Of a DNA stretch of 64,000 bases, positions 1-11,788 are shown one piece after another (the stretch's first letter is position 1; each line of letters starts with the position of its first letter). The translations under genes were made by a program, and so were the position numbers. The DNA is taken from positions 3,140,852 through 3,204,851 of the forward strand of contig OZ026550.1 of NCBI GenBank assembly GCA_964020155.1, read 5' to 3'. Under the pieces are notes generated by a model. That model worked only from the letters and a program-made list of their open reading frames with translations. It ran no database searches and was not told the origin of the DNA. Source of the stretch: Chondrilla cf. caribensis. Lineage: Eukaryota > Porifera > Demospongiae > Chondrillida > Chondrillidae.

Positions 1-1030
1 ATACAATAGCTTTAGACATTCATAACACAAAATGAAAAGTATACATGCCAATAGAAGATATAGCGTGTGCAGAGTTATAATCAACACTCATGAAGTTCTA
101 CTTGTAGATTTGGTGGTATTAGGAGTTTTGCGCATATTCGGAAGGTAAGGAGGGGGGTAGAAGTACTGATGGGGGTAAGCAGCCCAGTTAGGGTCCTGAA
201 GGCGTGGTACAGGAGACAAGTTGTGACGAAGCATAGAGAAGCCTTGATCAGCATGGTACTGAGGAGCAAAGGGTGTCTGTGGGTGGGACTGGTAAGGGAA
301 CTGTCGTATACCAACATAAGGGTGAGCACCCATGGGCACACTGGTGTTCGGTCTCATTGCTAATGGAGCAACTTGAACAGGTTGCTGAGACCTGAAGGAG
401 TCTGCAACGTAAGGACTTGATTGCATAGGGAGAACAGTGGTTGTTCCGTGAATTGCACTGTTCGGTGGTAACACACTGGCTAGTTGGGAGTTGTGACCTC
501 TAAACATGGATGCCAAAGATGAAGGTTGACTGGGAGGCTGAACAGAGACACTCCGAACAGACTGAACATCTTTGGCTTCAGTGGTCTTGTTATATTTGGG
601 TGATTGGCCACTGTCTGTTTGTTCAGCATCACTTTCATGCCTTGTTAGGCTTGAGTCTTCCTCAAATGTAGCTTGTACTGTAGACTGTCCTCCCGTAGTG
701 ACAACTACCTTATTGCTTTCAAGTGGAGTCGATGCATTCCTGGAAACTGTACTGTCAACGGTGACAGCTGATGACATACTGCTATCAACACATGAGGATG
801 GTGGAACGTTAACTGGGGAAAGTGTTGCAGGTGTTGGAGATGATGGCTTTGGTTGATCAGGTTTGGATGGAATTCGTTTGGTTCTTCCTTCAGCAGCAAA
901 TAAGAGTTGCTTAGCTCCATATCGCAAAGTGGGTGAAAGCAGCTCTGATTCCTTGGGTGTCCGTGGTACAAGAACTTTTGGAGAGGTGTCCCGTTCACTC
1001 TCAGTCTCCCCATCACTGCTATCATCATCA
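1..1030 (-). pseudogene. Truncated second copy of the last exon of the BCL9-like gene
   Basis: This stretch matches 4514 to about 5543 almost base for base at a constant offset of 4513. It carries the C-terminal coding part (stop at 88-90, same C-terminal residues STSRTS) and the 3' flank of the BCL9-like gene further right. The match stops abruptly near 1030, just after the Ser/Asp-rich stretch [13 protein letters not shown]. The copy therefore lacks the acidic stretch and the HD1-like motif that precede this point in the full gene, and all upstream exons. The reading frame is still open, with scattered substitutions, so the duplication is fairly recent. No start codon or upstream exon of its own is visible. 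At the break the sequence becomes the first exon of a threonine aldolase in another frame. The left end of the copy lies outside the window. Confidence 0.85.
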
Positions 1031-1306
1031 TGAGAACGTAGAGGGCGACTTCTCTTCTTCTTCTTTTCCAAGGAGATCCGCGATTTCTCTTTGCAGTTTG
1101 TTGACTGTGGGATCTTCACCGTACACGTCGTCACCGACTTCAGCCCTGGCCAGTGCCTCGCGCATCTCCTTTGTAGGTTTAGTCACAGTGTCACTTCGAA
1201 AGTCGATCATGATCAATCGTGTACATTCCGAATTGTCATTCGTATCTACAGATTTCTGCCTTTTTGCCAGAGGGAAGTCATGATCATTAACAGCATCCGC
1301 AGTCAC
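1028..1306 (-). pseudogene. Threonine aldolase, N-terminal exon only
   Basis: Read from 1306 leftward, the frame gives an N-terminal leader and then [20 protein letters not shown], followed by [16 protein letters not shown] and IADLLGKE. This is the characteristic N-terminus of low-specificity L-threonine aldolase (PLP enzyme, threonine to glycine plus acetaldehyde). In the family the next residues lead to the conserved PSGTMGN segment. Here the sequence changes at about residue 84 into the duplicated BCL9-like exon, out of frame, and stops at 1028. The catalytic lysine and nearly all the PLP fold are absent. I read this as a gene cut by the duplication rather than a working enzyme. A splice donor before the junction is not evident. 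The leader contains LAKRQK, which is not a typical targeting signal. Confidence 0.8.
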
Positions 1307-1462
1307 TTTCCTGAAGTTAACACGCTTTGACCATAGATCTTCCGTCTATGCTTTGACAAATGTGCCCCGCCTAATTCGAACAAACACAACAGCGATGTAG
1401 CCATTTTATCTACTAGGTCCACGTCCAGTTTTTCGAGTCTAACCAAAGCAGATCCAAGAAGG

Positions 1463-2359
1463 ATGGGTACGTCGATCTACGGCTTGATTTCGCTCAATTT
1501 GCAAGTGTTACAAATTATTCGAAATTACTGCTTATACCTTTACTAATACCTCTAATTTGTTGCCATACAGGTCTGAAAGACGAAATTGAAGCTGCTAACC
1601 AAAAGTTCATGGACTTTTTCGGTTAAGCCTATTGTCCACGCTGTACACAGAGGACTGTAAGCTGATGTCATCTGGTGCTGAGACACAAACGGGAAGAGAT
1701 GGTGAGGTCCATAAATATTTACAAACTATAACCTTCATACGATGGACTTTATCCTTCATTTTGCTTGTGTTCCGTATGGCAGTAATTTATGTAATTCTTA
1801 CATGTAGAAATGTATTCTTATTTATGTATCACATTAATTTTTATACCGTAGTGCATTTTTCCAAATAACTGTATTCTAAGTATAGTCTACTAAACTATCA
1901 ATATCAGTTTCTGTGCAGCATAAGACCCAATGCTGGGATGCAGGTCCTCTAACATTCATACAGTTTTAGGATATAATTTACATACATGTGTATTGTACAA
2001 TGTTGTAAGTCATATAGTTGCAGTTTAATTACATGGGATCTCTTTTCCCTACTTCGAAGTACTTTGGTGACTTCCAGCTTATATGTAACTCTAATGACTT
2101 GTCAGCATGCTAACAGACTGTTATCCCTATCTTTGTAGCTGTGGCTAAGGTCTTTGGGTCTGTCATGACTGACATGGGAGTGAAGAAGGCTGTTCTCTCT
2201 ATCGATGAAGTTGGTCCACTGACACATGGTTCAGACATGGCTTTTGAAAGAAGCCACTACGAATTCTATGATGATAAGGGAGGTGTTGTGGATAAGGGCA
2301 AGTTAGTAGAAGTGTTGTATGGAAATGGCGCATTTCACATCCAGGGTATAGTATCATAA
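1463..2359 (+). pseudogene. SnoaL/NTF2-fold (DUF4440-like) small protein, frameshifted
   Basis: Three exons can be joined: 1463-1466 (ATGG, donor GTACGT), 1571-1701 and 2139-2359. They read MGLKDEIEAANQKFMDFFG, then a break, then LSTLYTEDCKLMSSGAETQT and DAVAKVFGSVMTDMGVKKAV through HYEFYDDKGGVVDKGK. The pattern matches small SnoaL-like/DUF4440 proteins of the NTF2 fold, about 130 aa, of unclear substrate. Between FFG and LSTLY only 8 bases are present where the family has about six residues, which creates a TAA and a frameshift. The last 15 residues also fit the family poorly. The gene is head-to-head with the threonine aldolase exon. A sequencing error at the break is an alternative to a real pseudogene. 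Confidence 0.6.
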
Positions 2360-4513
2360 TATGGGTCATTTGAATTCTCAGTAAAATGCCTAAACTAAAT
2401 CACCAAACCCATTAGGGCACTCCACAGATTACTCAAGGACATTTGGCAAGTTTGACCTTGACCACTCTTGTACTTCTAGTAAGATTATCATTATCACTTC
2501 GTAGTTGCACATTTTAACCCTAACACAATTGCATGTTAAGCAACACCCCACTAAGATGGCTGTTCCTGTTTGGTGGGCTCTGGTATGAAAAGTCAAATCC
2601 TACATAGAACTTGCACACAAGTGCAAACAGACCCTTCACCAGAAGTTGGTTGATGTAGAGGCTGGCTCGCTATTGTAGTCAGCATTGGCAATTCATCGTT
2701 TCATGGTGATGTAATACTGTTTTTCGGTTAAATTTTCGCATAATATTTCACAAATGAATGGCCTTTCACGAAAATTACATAACGTGGTAAAACAATCACA
2801 GCATTCCTCAAAGCATCGGCTTGGTTTCTTCAATAAATCATCACTGGAATCTGTAAAGCTGTATTTACAAAGTATTTCCAACCCTCCTCGGGGCAAATCC
2901 TTTGAGTATCTCTTCTCTCCTGTTACCATACACAATTATTCCTCCACAGCACAAATAGATAGGACTTACACAAAGGATGTGGCTCGGCACATGGCCAACA
3001 ATAACACCGTTCCTAACGATTGACACAGCAAAGGGATCTTCCATGTTCCTCTTCTCTCATTCGCAAAACAAAATTTCTCCCAACTGATGCTGACCTGCGT
3101 CAATTGGAGAAATTCTGAAGGCTGGAAGGGAGGAAGAAGGCTAACCACACATGCAACTCTCATGAAAGATGGAGGCATTGTCGTCGTTTGTCTGAACTCA
3201 TCTGGTTACTTACCTTGGTAGTAAAGTAGCAATGAACAGTCAAGATGGGTTGGATTAATTTGAATAATAACTAATAAAACTGCCAATATTTTGGCATTTG
3301 CGAAAATAATACTGCGAAAATTTGGTTTTGACGTTGTTTGCGAAAATTACATAGCACAAAAATTTCACGTATGCAGTATTATAAAATTTAATGGCCACCT
3401 CCTAACTGTATTGAGTATAAAGTGGCCCTACCACCATTGAAATGCTCTCAATGGCCTGATGTTGTTCATATCAATTGTGTAATTTAGATTTTACTATCAC
3501 TGAGTTACATCTGTCCCCTTTGTACTGTAAGATGTCTCATTTTGTATTCGTTATTATATGCTCTACTCTCCTCAATCTACATAGGTTGTTATACTTTTTT
3601 GTCATCATTGTAGATATGTTGTGATTTGGAAGAAAGTGAATGGAAATTGGTTCCTGTACATTGACATATTCAATACCAACACACCTCCAAGCCAGATGTG
3701 ACATATGTGTAGTTATGTAGTATATATGGCGAAAATAGTTCTATGCATTTAATCTGACAGAGTAGCCTATCAGCCTCTATTTAGCCTCCTATATAACGTA
3801 TATGGTTGAATTACTATTGTGCATGTGATCTCTAATGCCTGTTCTAAACTGCATGACTTAATTGTATGTTTGCAATTGATTTTAGATAACAAATTATGAG
3901 AACTATATTTTCACACACTGTGCCTTAAACTAGAGATTAGTGAGCAGCATTGTTTAATCAGTATCTGTACCATCTATGGCTTGCAATTGATTATTCACAC
4001 AGTAAACATTGACTAAATTAAGAGAATTTTGCTTTTGAGGTAAACAGCACAGCTGGGTCAGCTACTTCCATAGCAGTCTAGTTCCTTGCATTGGTGTTGA
4101 CAGATAATCACATTTTGGCAACTCTGTTACTATAATAATAATATAAAGCCTAAAATTGTTTTATAGTGAACAAGGATGATAATTTGCCATTTATTTTCCA
4201 CTCATGATCACATGAGGCCATAATATATTATGTATAATATACGTATAATATTATTAATATTAATATTATTATTGTAATAATAAACTATATTACGATTTAT
4301 TCCTGTGCAAACATGTTTAATTCATATGGAATATTATAATTATGGAGGAACAACACTAATATTTTGCAATTTAACATTACAAATAACGTTGCAGTTGATG
4401 AACTAACAGGAAAGATAAAAATGAACACAAAACAAACAGAAACAATCAAGAAAAAAAGAACAATGAAAATTTACTGTAATTGTGTTGAACATAAGGGATT
4501 TGATAAAACCATT
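2360..4513. other. Gene-free stretch between the two copies of the BCL9-like last exon
   Basis: No supportable coding exon is seen. The stretch is AT-rich. Around 2733-2790 and 3298-3370 there are related short motifs (GCGAAAATTACATA and its complement) that may mark an old inverted-repeat element, and around 4220-4290 a run of TAATATTATTAATATT palindromes. From about 4513 the sequence is the 3' flank shared with the left-edge duplicate. Confidence 0.4.
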
Positions 4514-4600
4514 ATACAATAGCTTTAGACATTCATAACACAAAATGAAAAGTATACATGCCAATAGAAGATATAGCGTGTGCAGAGTTATAATCAACAC

Positions 4601-7600
4601 TCATGAAGTTCTACTTGTAGATTTGGTGGTATTAGGAGTTTTGCGCATATTCGGAAGGTAGGGAGGGGGGTAGAAGTACTGATGAGGGTAAGCAGCCCAG
4701 TTAGGGTCCTGAAGGCGCGGTACAGGAGAGAGGTTGTGACGAAGCATAGAGAAGCCTTGATCAGCATGGTACTGAGGAGCGAAGGGTGCCTGTGGGTGGG
4801 ACTGGTAAGGGTACTGTCGTATACCAACATAAGGGTGAGCACCCATGGGCACACTGGTGTTCGGTCTCATTGCTAATGGAGCAACTTGAACAGGTTGCTG
4901 AGACCTGAAGGAGTCTGCAATGTAAGGACTTGATTGCATAGGGAGAACAGTGGTTGTTCCATGCATTGCACTGTTTGGTGGTAACACGCTGGCTAGTTGG
5001 GAGTTGTGACCTCTAAACATGGATGCCAAAGATGAAGGTTGACTGGGAGGCTGAACAGAGACACTCCGAACAGACTGAACATCTTTGGCTTCAGTTGTCT
5101 TGTTATATTCGGGTGATTGGCCACTGTCTGTTTGTTCCACATTACTTTCATGCCTTGTTAGGCTTGAGTCTTCCTCAAATGTAGCTTGTACTGTAGACTG
5201 TCCTCCTGTAGTGAAAACTGCCTTACTGCTTTCAAGTGGAGTCGATGCATTCCTGGAAACTGTACTGTCAACGGTGACAGCTGATGACATACTGCTATCA
5301 ACACATGTAGATGATGAAACGTTGACTGGGGAAAGTGTTGCAGCTGTTGGAGATGACGGCTTTGGTTGATCGGGTTTGGACGGAATTCGTTTGGTTCTTC
5401 CTTCAGCAGCAAATAAGAGTTGCTTAGCTCCATATCGCAAAGTGGGTGAAAGCACCTCTGGTTCCTTGGGTGTCCTTGGTACAAGAGCTTTTGGAGAGGT
5501 GTCCCGTTCACTCTCAGTCTCCCCATCACTGCTGTCATCATCATCATCACTTGAGCTACTCTTCTTAGACGAATCACCATCGCTCTCACCATCATCACCG
5601 CAATCCATATAGAGGGATGAGCTGTACGGTTTGTTAGAGAATTTAGCAGCAATGCTATCAGGATCATACGAAGGAGACATGATAGCTGGTTTCAGGTAAG
5701 TGGAGTGGCCCAATTGAGAAACATGCCATTTGGTAATTGATTCGAATTTCTCATCTGCTACAGCTTTGGCAGCCAGATTGGCCATTCGTGAGGAAAACAC
5801 ATAAACTGTGTTCATGTCATATTCTTCGTCATTATCTTCCTTATCACCAATATCATCATCTGCATGTGATCCTTTATCATCTACAAGATATACAGAAATA
5901 AAATTATAAATGACAGCATACGTACATATATAATCTGTACATATGTACGTATGTACATACATACGCATTTGGTATATAATATTATACGTATAAATACAAT
6001 ACAAGGCCTTAAGAGATTGAAGTAAGAAATTGTAGGTACATATGTACATACATGCAACGGGAGCAAATGGAACAATATTATGTATGGAACGGGTGAAATT
6101 TTTATACATGTTTACAAATGACTGCTCTATCTTGATTGGGAGTTAGACCAGGAGTTACTGTGAATTGCTTCTTTCCCTAAGTTCACATTAGAACAATGAG
6201 TGTGCTAGTTACCTACGTATGTAGCACTACAACAGAAAACTACGAAAACAAGATAAAGCAAAAAAGATTAATTGTGATCAACCATTTGAAATTAGTCTGT
6301 ACAACAGGGGTTTCAGCTTCAACTGCAAGCACGTCCGTGTACATACGAACGTATATACTGTACATACAAATGTATATACTGTACATACTTGGGATTTGTA
6401 TTGAAATCACCTTTAGTTTGAGATGAGGTACTTCTGTTTCGGCGGTTCCCTGCTGTTTCCTGTGACTGCCTCACAGATGATCTTCTGGACGGGATGCGCT
6501 TCCTTGTTTGCTCCTTTGCTCCATGAGTTCCCAGTAATTTGTGTAATTTTTGCATTTCCTCCCTCATAGCAACGCACCTCCGTTTGGCTCTGGGAGGTTG
6601 CATGTTGCTGCTTTCGTTATCTCTTGTGATCTCACTCAACGTGTCCAGGTCAACCTTCTCAAGTGGTGGCAGTGGCTCAGTGTAGGACTCAGCCAGAGAA
6701 CTGCATTCAGATAGCACAGGACTCAATAAGGTGTCTCCCTGTGAACATTAGAAGCACAGAATACAATTGAAACACACATAAAATAGGATTAACACAGAAC
6801 ATAAACACATACCGACATACATACGTACGTACGTACGTACGGTACTTTCAGTAAAAAACTGAACTTACTACGGGTTGCCTACGGATGAACGGACGTGTTA
6901 AGTACGGTTTACCTACGTGTTGATACCTATGGGCTACGTACGGGTTGTTACAGTTCTTGAGAAAGTGATAATCAAAAGGAATGCAGACCTCAAGCGCCCT
7001 TTCAAGTGTAAAAGAAATCCAGAACCCTTCTTTCTTGAGAAGAGTAACGTCCGTTGGAAAGATCGTCCCCGTCAGAATCCCGTTCGGTTAATTCGAACTC
7101 GTTTAAGACGGAGACGAGCCTTTGCCTGGCAAAAAGTGTCCGAAAGCGACAGCGGTGAGTCTAAAAGGTTAGAAAACCATGTAATTTTGAATATTCCATG
7201 TTAATCCTCTGTTTCCGAAAGATTAGCACTCGAATTTGCTGGTATACATCGGTCGAATAAGCCATTTTTCTTCGTCTCGTGGAATCAAATCACACCGTCA
7301 TTGCTCAAGAATTACGACGTATCATTGTCACCTGCGCCTCAAGTAATTATCACTTGCTGAAGAATGCAGTAGAAGTATGGGTCACTCATTTACGGGTTAC
7401 GGACGTGTCGACTACGTACGGTTAAAAAACGGGTACGGGTACACCTGTAGTACGTTCAGTTTTTTACTGAAAGTACCGTACATAAGTGCTGTATAGTGGA
7501 AAATATGAATAGCGGTGTACAACAGAATCATAGCCTCATGCATAAATCCACAGATACATACAATACTGTATTCACAATTGAAGTGGTTCAGTAGAAACAT

Positions 7601-10600
7601 TGGAGAACTACAATAAAATTACATACAAATTTTAAATGTAGTACAGAATCAAATCAAAAAGAATCAACTAAATCTCTTTTACATATACGTACGTACCTAC
7701 AAACATGTAGAATTATCTACATTTGTACAAACATATGTACGTACATATGTATTTCGATAATCCTACATACGTACATGTATATTCTTGTACATACACAAAA
7801 CATCGAAATAGGAATATTAAACACATGCATACAAAATCTCTCATTTGCCATCAGTACAGCGAATTTCCACTAATCCACCACAATTCATGAAACAAAATGT
7901 GGTAAATTAATGCTTGTGGCAGGTTATCCAATCATTTAATAGGCAAACAAAACAATTCATGTTCAGAAGGAAGATTAATGAAATTTACCAAAAGCACATA
8001 CGTATGTACATATGTGTGTATATACATACGTGCATACATACCTTGTGTTTTTGATGTAGCAGATCATATACTTTTCTTTCAATAGACACTTTGAGGTCTA
8101 GGTGCAATTGCTTTCTTCCTAATCCTGGGGAAATCGGGCTCTCTCTCCCACTTTCACTCCCAACAACTGTTTTATCAGAATGCTCTGATACCTCTGCTAC
8201 AACAGCAGGTGTGTTAGGATGACCGCAAGCCTCGTGTGTATCTTTGATGTCGTCTTTCTCTGCACATTCGTCAGTCGAATCCGACACATCCCTATGATGA
8301 GGGGATTCCAAATTTAAAGTTGGAGAACCTGGGTCAGGAGCCGGCTGTATCGACGAAGATTCATTATCGACCTCTTTGGCTAGCTGGGGTCTCTTCTCAA
8401 AGAGTGCTAGCTGAGATTCACATGCTCTCTTTTTATCTTCTTTCTCTATTGGAAGAATTACTTCTGGCGATGGAGAATGCGACTTTATCGGATTTTGCTT
8501 CCGTCTATGTTTTGATGGTAGCTTGCCTTGAACTTTAGCGAGACTTACAAAAGTAGCTAATTCACCTCTTCCCCCAACTTTACCTTCAAATTCAGGCTTA
8601 GCAGTCTTACGTTCCTTAAACTTCTGGAGCGGTTGTGATGATAGTGAAGAGGAATGAACAGGATTGATCTCTTTGCTAATAATACACGGCTCAGGTGAAT
8701 TACTGTAGACCATTGGTTCTTGGGGAACAACCTTGTAGCATTTCAAGGAGCTGCTGGGATATGCAGAGGGTGACATGGAAGGCAGCCGCACACTCACATT
8801 ATCTGGACTCTTCATGGCTTCATCAGTTCTCTGCTCAGAATTTCCCACAGCATCCTTGGCTGGCTTTTTGCTAACATCTGCTTCTACAGAGCCCTCATCT
8901 GAAGATGGTGGTTTGCGACCCTTTTCCATAACTACATTAGAACTGGTATGTGATGACAGTGTGTTTTTCATCTGCATCTGATACAAACTTCTCTGCGATT
9001 CCATATGTTGCTGAAATTGATACTGCTGGGGAGTTGAAGGTACTTGAACATAGCGTCCATCTGGTAGCTGCATCAGGGCATACGGCTGACCTGTAGACAT
9101 TCAGAACAAACAATTATTAAGAGATACGTACATATAATACTGAGCCAAAACACATTCAACATACTAAGATGGATTTACACCAAGATAAAGTGTGTATTAT
9201 AATACAATACACACTTTATCTTGGTGCATGCAAATGTACGTACATATCCAAATATATATACGTATATATACGTATATACGTAGCATATCATGTTACATGG
9301 CAAGTGTACACTATACAGTACGTATGTATGTACACAGCATGAATCGTGACAAAGTGAATTTTCTTGAATACATACGTACATACATAGATTAAACTGATCA
9401 AAACCATCAATGCTACTGGTACAGTTTGAAGAACTTCTTACCTAACATTGAACCCTGATTTGGAACAAAGTATGACTGTCCACTCTTTGGGTCTGTGTGG
9501 ATGGAGTAGGGTGTCGGTGGGTGACAATATAACGGCTGAGGGTGTTGGGATGCATGGGAGGGAGCTGGAGACTTGAGAACTGGGCTCTTCTGGTCTGAAC
9601 CCGTAGACAGTGATTTTGAAGGCTGAAAGGACACAGTGTTTTGTGTTTCTGTTGACACGCAGGATGATTTCTGCTCCACCTTTCTCTCTGACGATACACT
9701 AGCTGTAGGAGAAGTGAGTGACTCTGATCCGCTAGTCAACGAATGGTGGCCGGAGCCTTGGGCAGGGTTCAAATGGCCAGTAGCATGAGGATTCATAACA
9801 ATCTGTGGCCCCATGGGAGTGGAGATGACAAAGTAATAGCCTTGAGGGTGGCCTGGTATTCGCTGTTGTAGTGGATTAAAAGTGGGCATTTGGGTTGGCA
9901 TACTGGCCACTTTGTCACTTTCCACCACTTTTGATTTTGTGGTAGACGTACTGCACTTGGGTGGATGGCTTCCATCAGTAGGTTTTCTTGTTACATTTGT
10001 TGGTTTGTCCTTCTGTAGGAACGGTGACGTATAGACAAATTCAATTCAGTTTGCTTTGATGTACGTACTTATAACAAACACAAGTGCCTAGTCCACAAAA
10101 TTGTGTGTCAACTTGATATATACATGTACTTCTATATGTTATAGCTGGAGTATCTCGGTAAAAGCTGTAGCAGAATGCAAATAAGGCTTGGACAGACATG
10201 ATGCCATGCAAGAAATTTCATACTTCACAAGGTTGTGTTCTCTGTAAATGTCAGAGTTGTCCGGTTCATTCAAAATGTTAGTAAAATTTAGTAACGTTCT
10301 TCAGTTTCAATGAAACTTATTCAAATTTGACAATTAAAACTTTAAATCTGCCCATAAAAGGTTTAGTGAGAAATTAGCATTAAACTGTGGCGAAAGGATT
10401 CAGTTGTTGTGTGGAATATATAGGCAAAGTTTGTTCAAAGGTTCAGTGAGTTACCCAATTCCGCAAAATGGACACATTCTATGTTCCAACTGCAGTCAAA
10501 GATACCAGTCCTCAATCACTATAGCATAGCAGAGGGTCTGTTCCCACAAGACCATCCATACTGCACTTTGAGGACTAGGTCGCGTTTACATACTAAGAAC

Positions 10601-11576
10601 CAGTGTTTGTACCTGCCACAGGCATGCATTGCTGAGGTACTTGATTTTTATGAGTTATGTATCTCTTAACACAAAATACTACTGCACATACGTACGTAGG
10701 AAAGTGAGGTAAATGATTCAGTTCTATGGCTTCCGTTGGGGACATCAACATAGGCAGCCACACCACATCCATTTTCATAGACATTTAGAATTATGTCAGA
10801 ATATATCAGCGATGTCATTATACAGAGATGCAATGTCTGCAGCAAGGTTTTTGCACATAGTGCAAACCTAGTATAATCTGTATAATGTGTACACACTTGT
10901 CTCAGGACTGATATATGTACGTACATAATGTATGGCTATGTTAGATAATTGATGAAATGTTCAATAATATGAGAGTGTGCAAGGACGTAGAGGTGTGCAG
11001 TAAGTGTATGTAGAACACATGCATACACTTACATAACTACACATGTACATACGTATGTATGTACCTTTCTATATGTGGAAATCGGTAACTACGTACGTAT
11101 GTACATAGTTGCTTTTAATGGTATACGTACGTATGTATGTACATGTGGCCAAGAAATCAATAGTGTAATTAGAATATGTAGCATGAAATACCTGGGAGAT
11201 AGCTTTCCTGACTAGAGGAAGATAGTGATTCTTGAATAGCTGGGCCAATTGGGTGTCTTTAGGATGAGACTGCTGAGAGAGCTCCCTAGATGTAGCAGGA
11301 AGCAACACATACACACATGATTAATTGGATACATACAGATGAAGCCATCAAAAACATAAATATGCATATTAGATATTTGTATACATTCCATTCATAAAAC
11401 TCCAGGATGTACAGAACACACTGTACCATGATTCCATGTTACACTAGAATAAGAGGAACACAATCAATTCCACAACATGTACAATCTCCATTCTCCCATT
11501 CCATCCAGGCTCTGTAAATTCACTTGTGCACATGTAGGCACATACGTACTTGCATACCCCACATATCACATGCATG

Positions 11577-11658
<82 letters not shown>

Positions 11659-11713
11659 CATGCACACACATGCACACACACACACACACACACACACATG
11701 CATGCACACACAT

Positions 11714-11788
<75 letters not shown>

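Noticed and set aside
5158..5667. 169-codon minus-strand frame overlapping the BCL9-like last exon
   Set aside because: Alternative-frame shadow; the HD1-containing frame is the one preserved in the duplicate copy and joins the upstream exons in phase.
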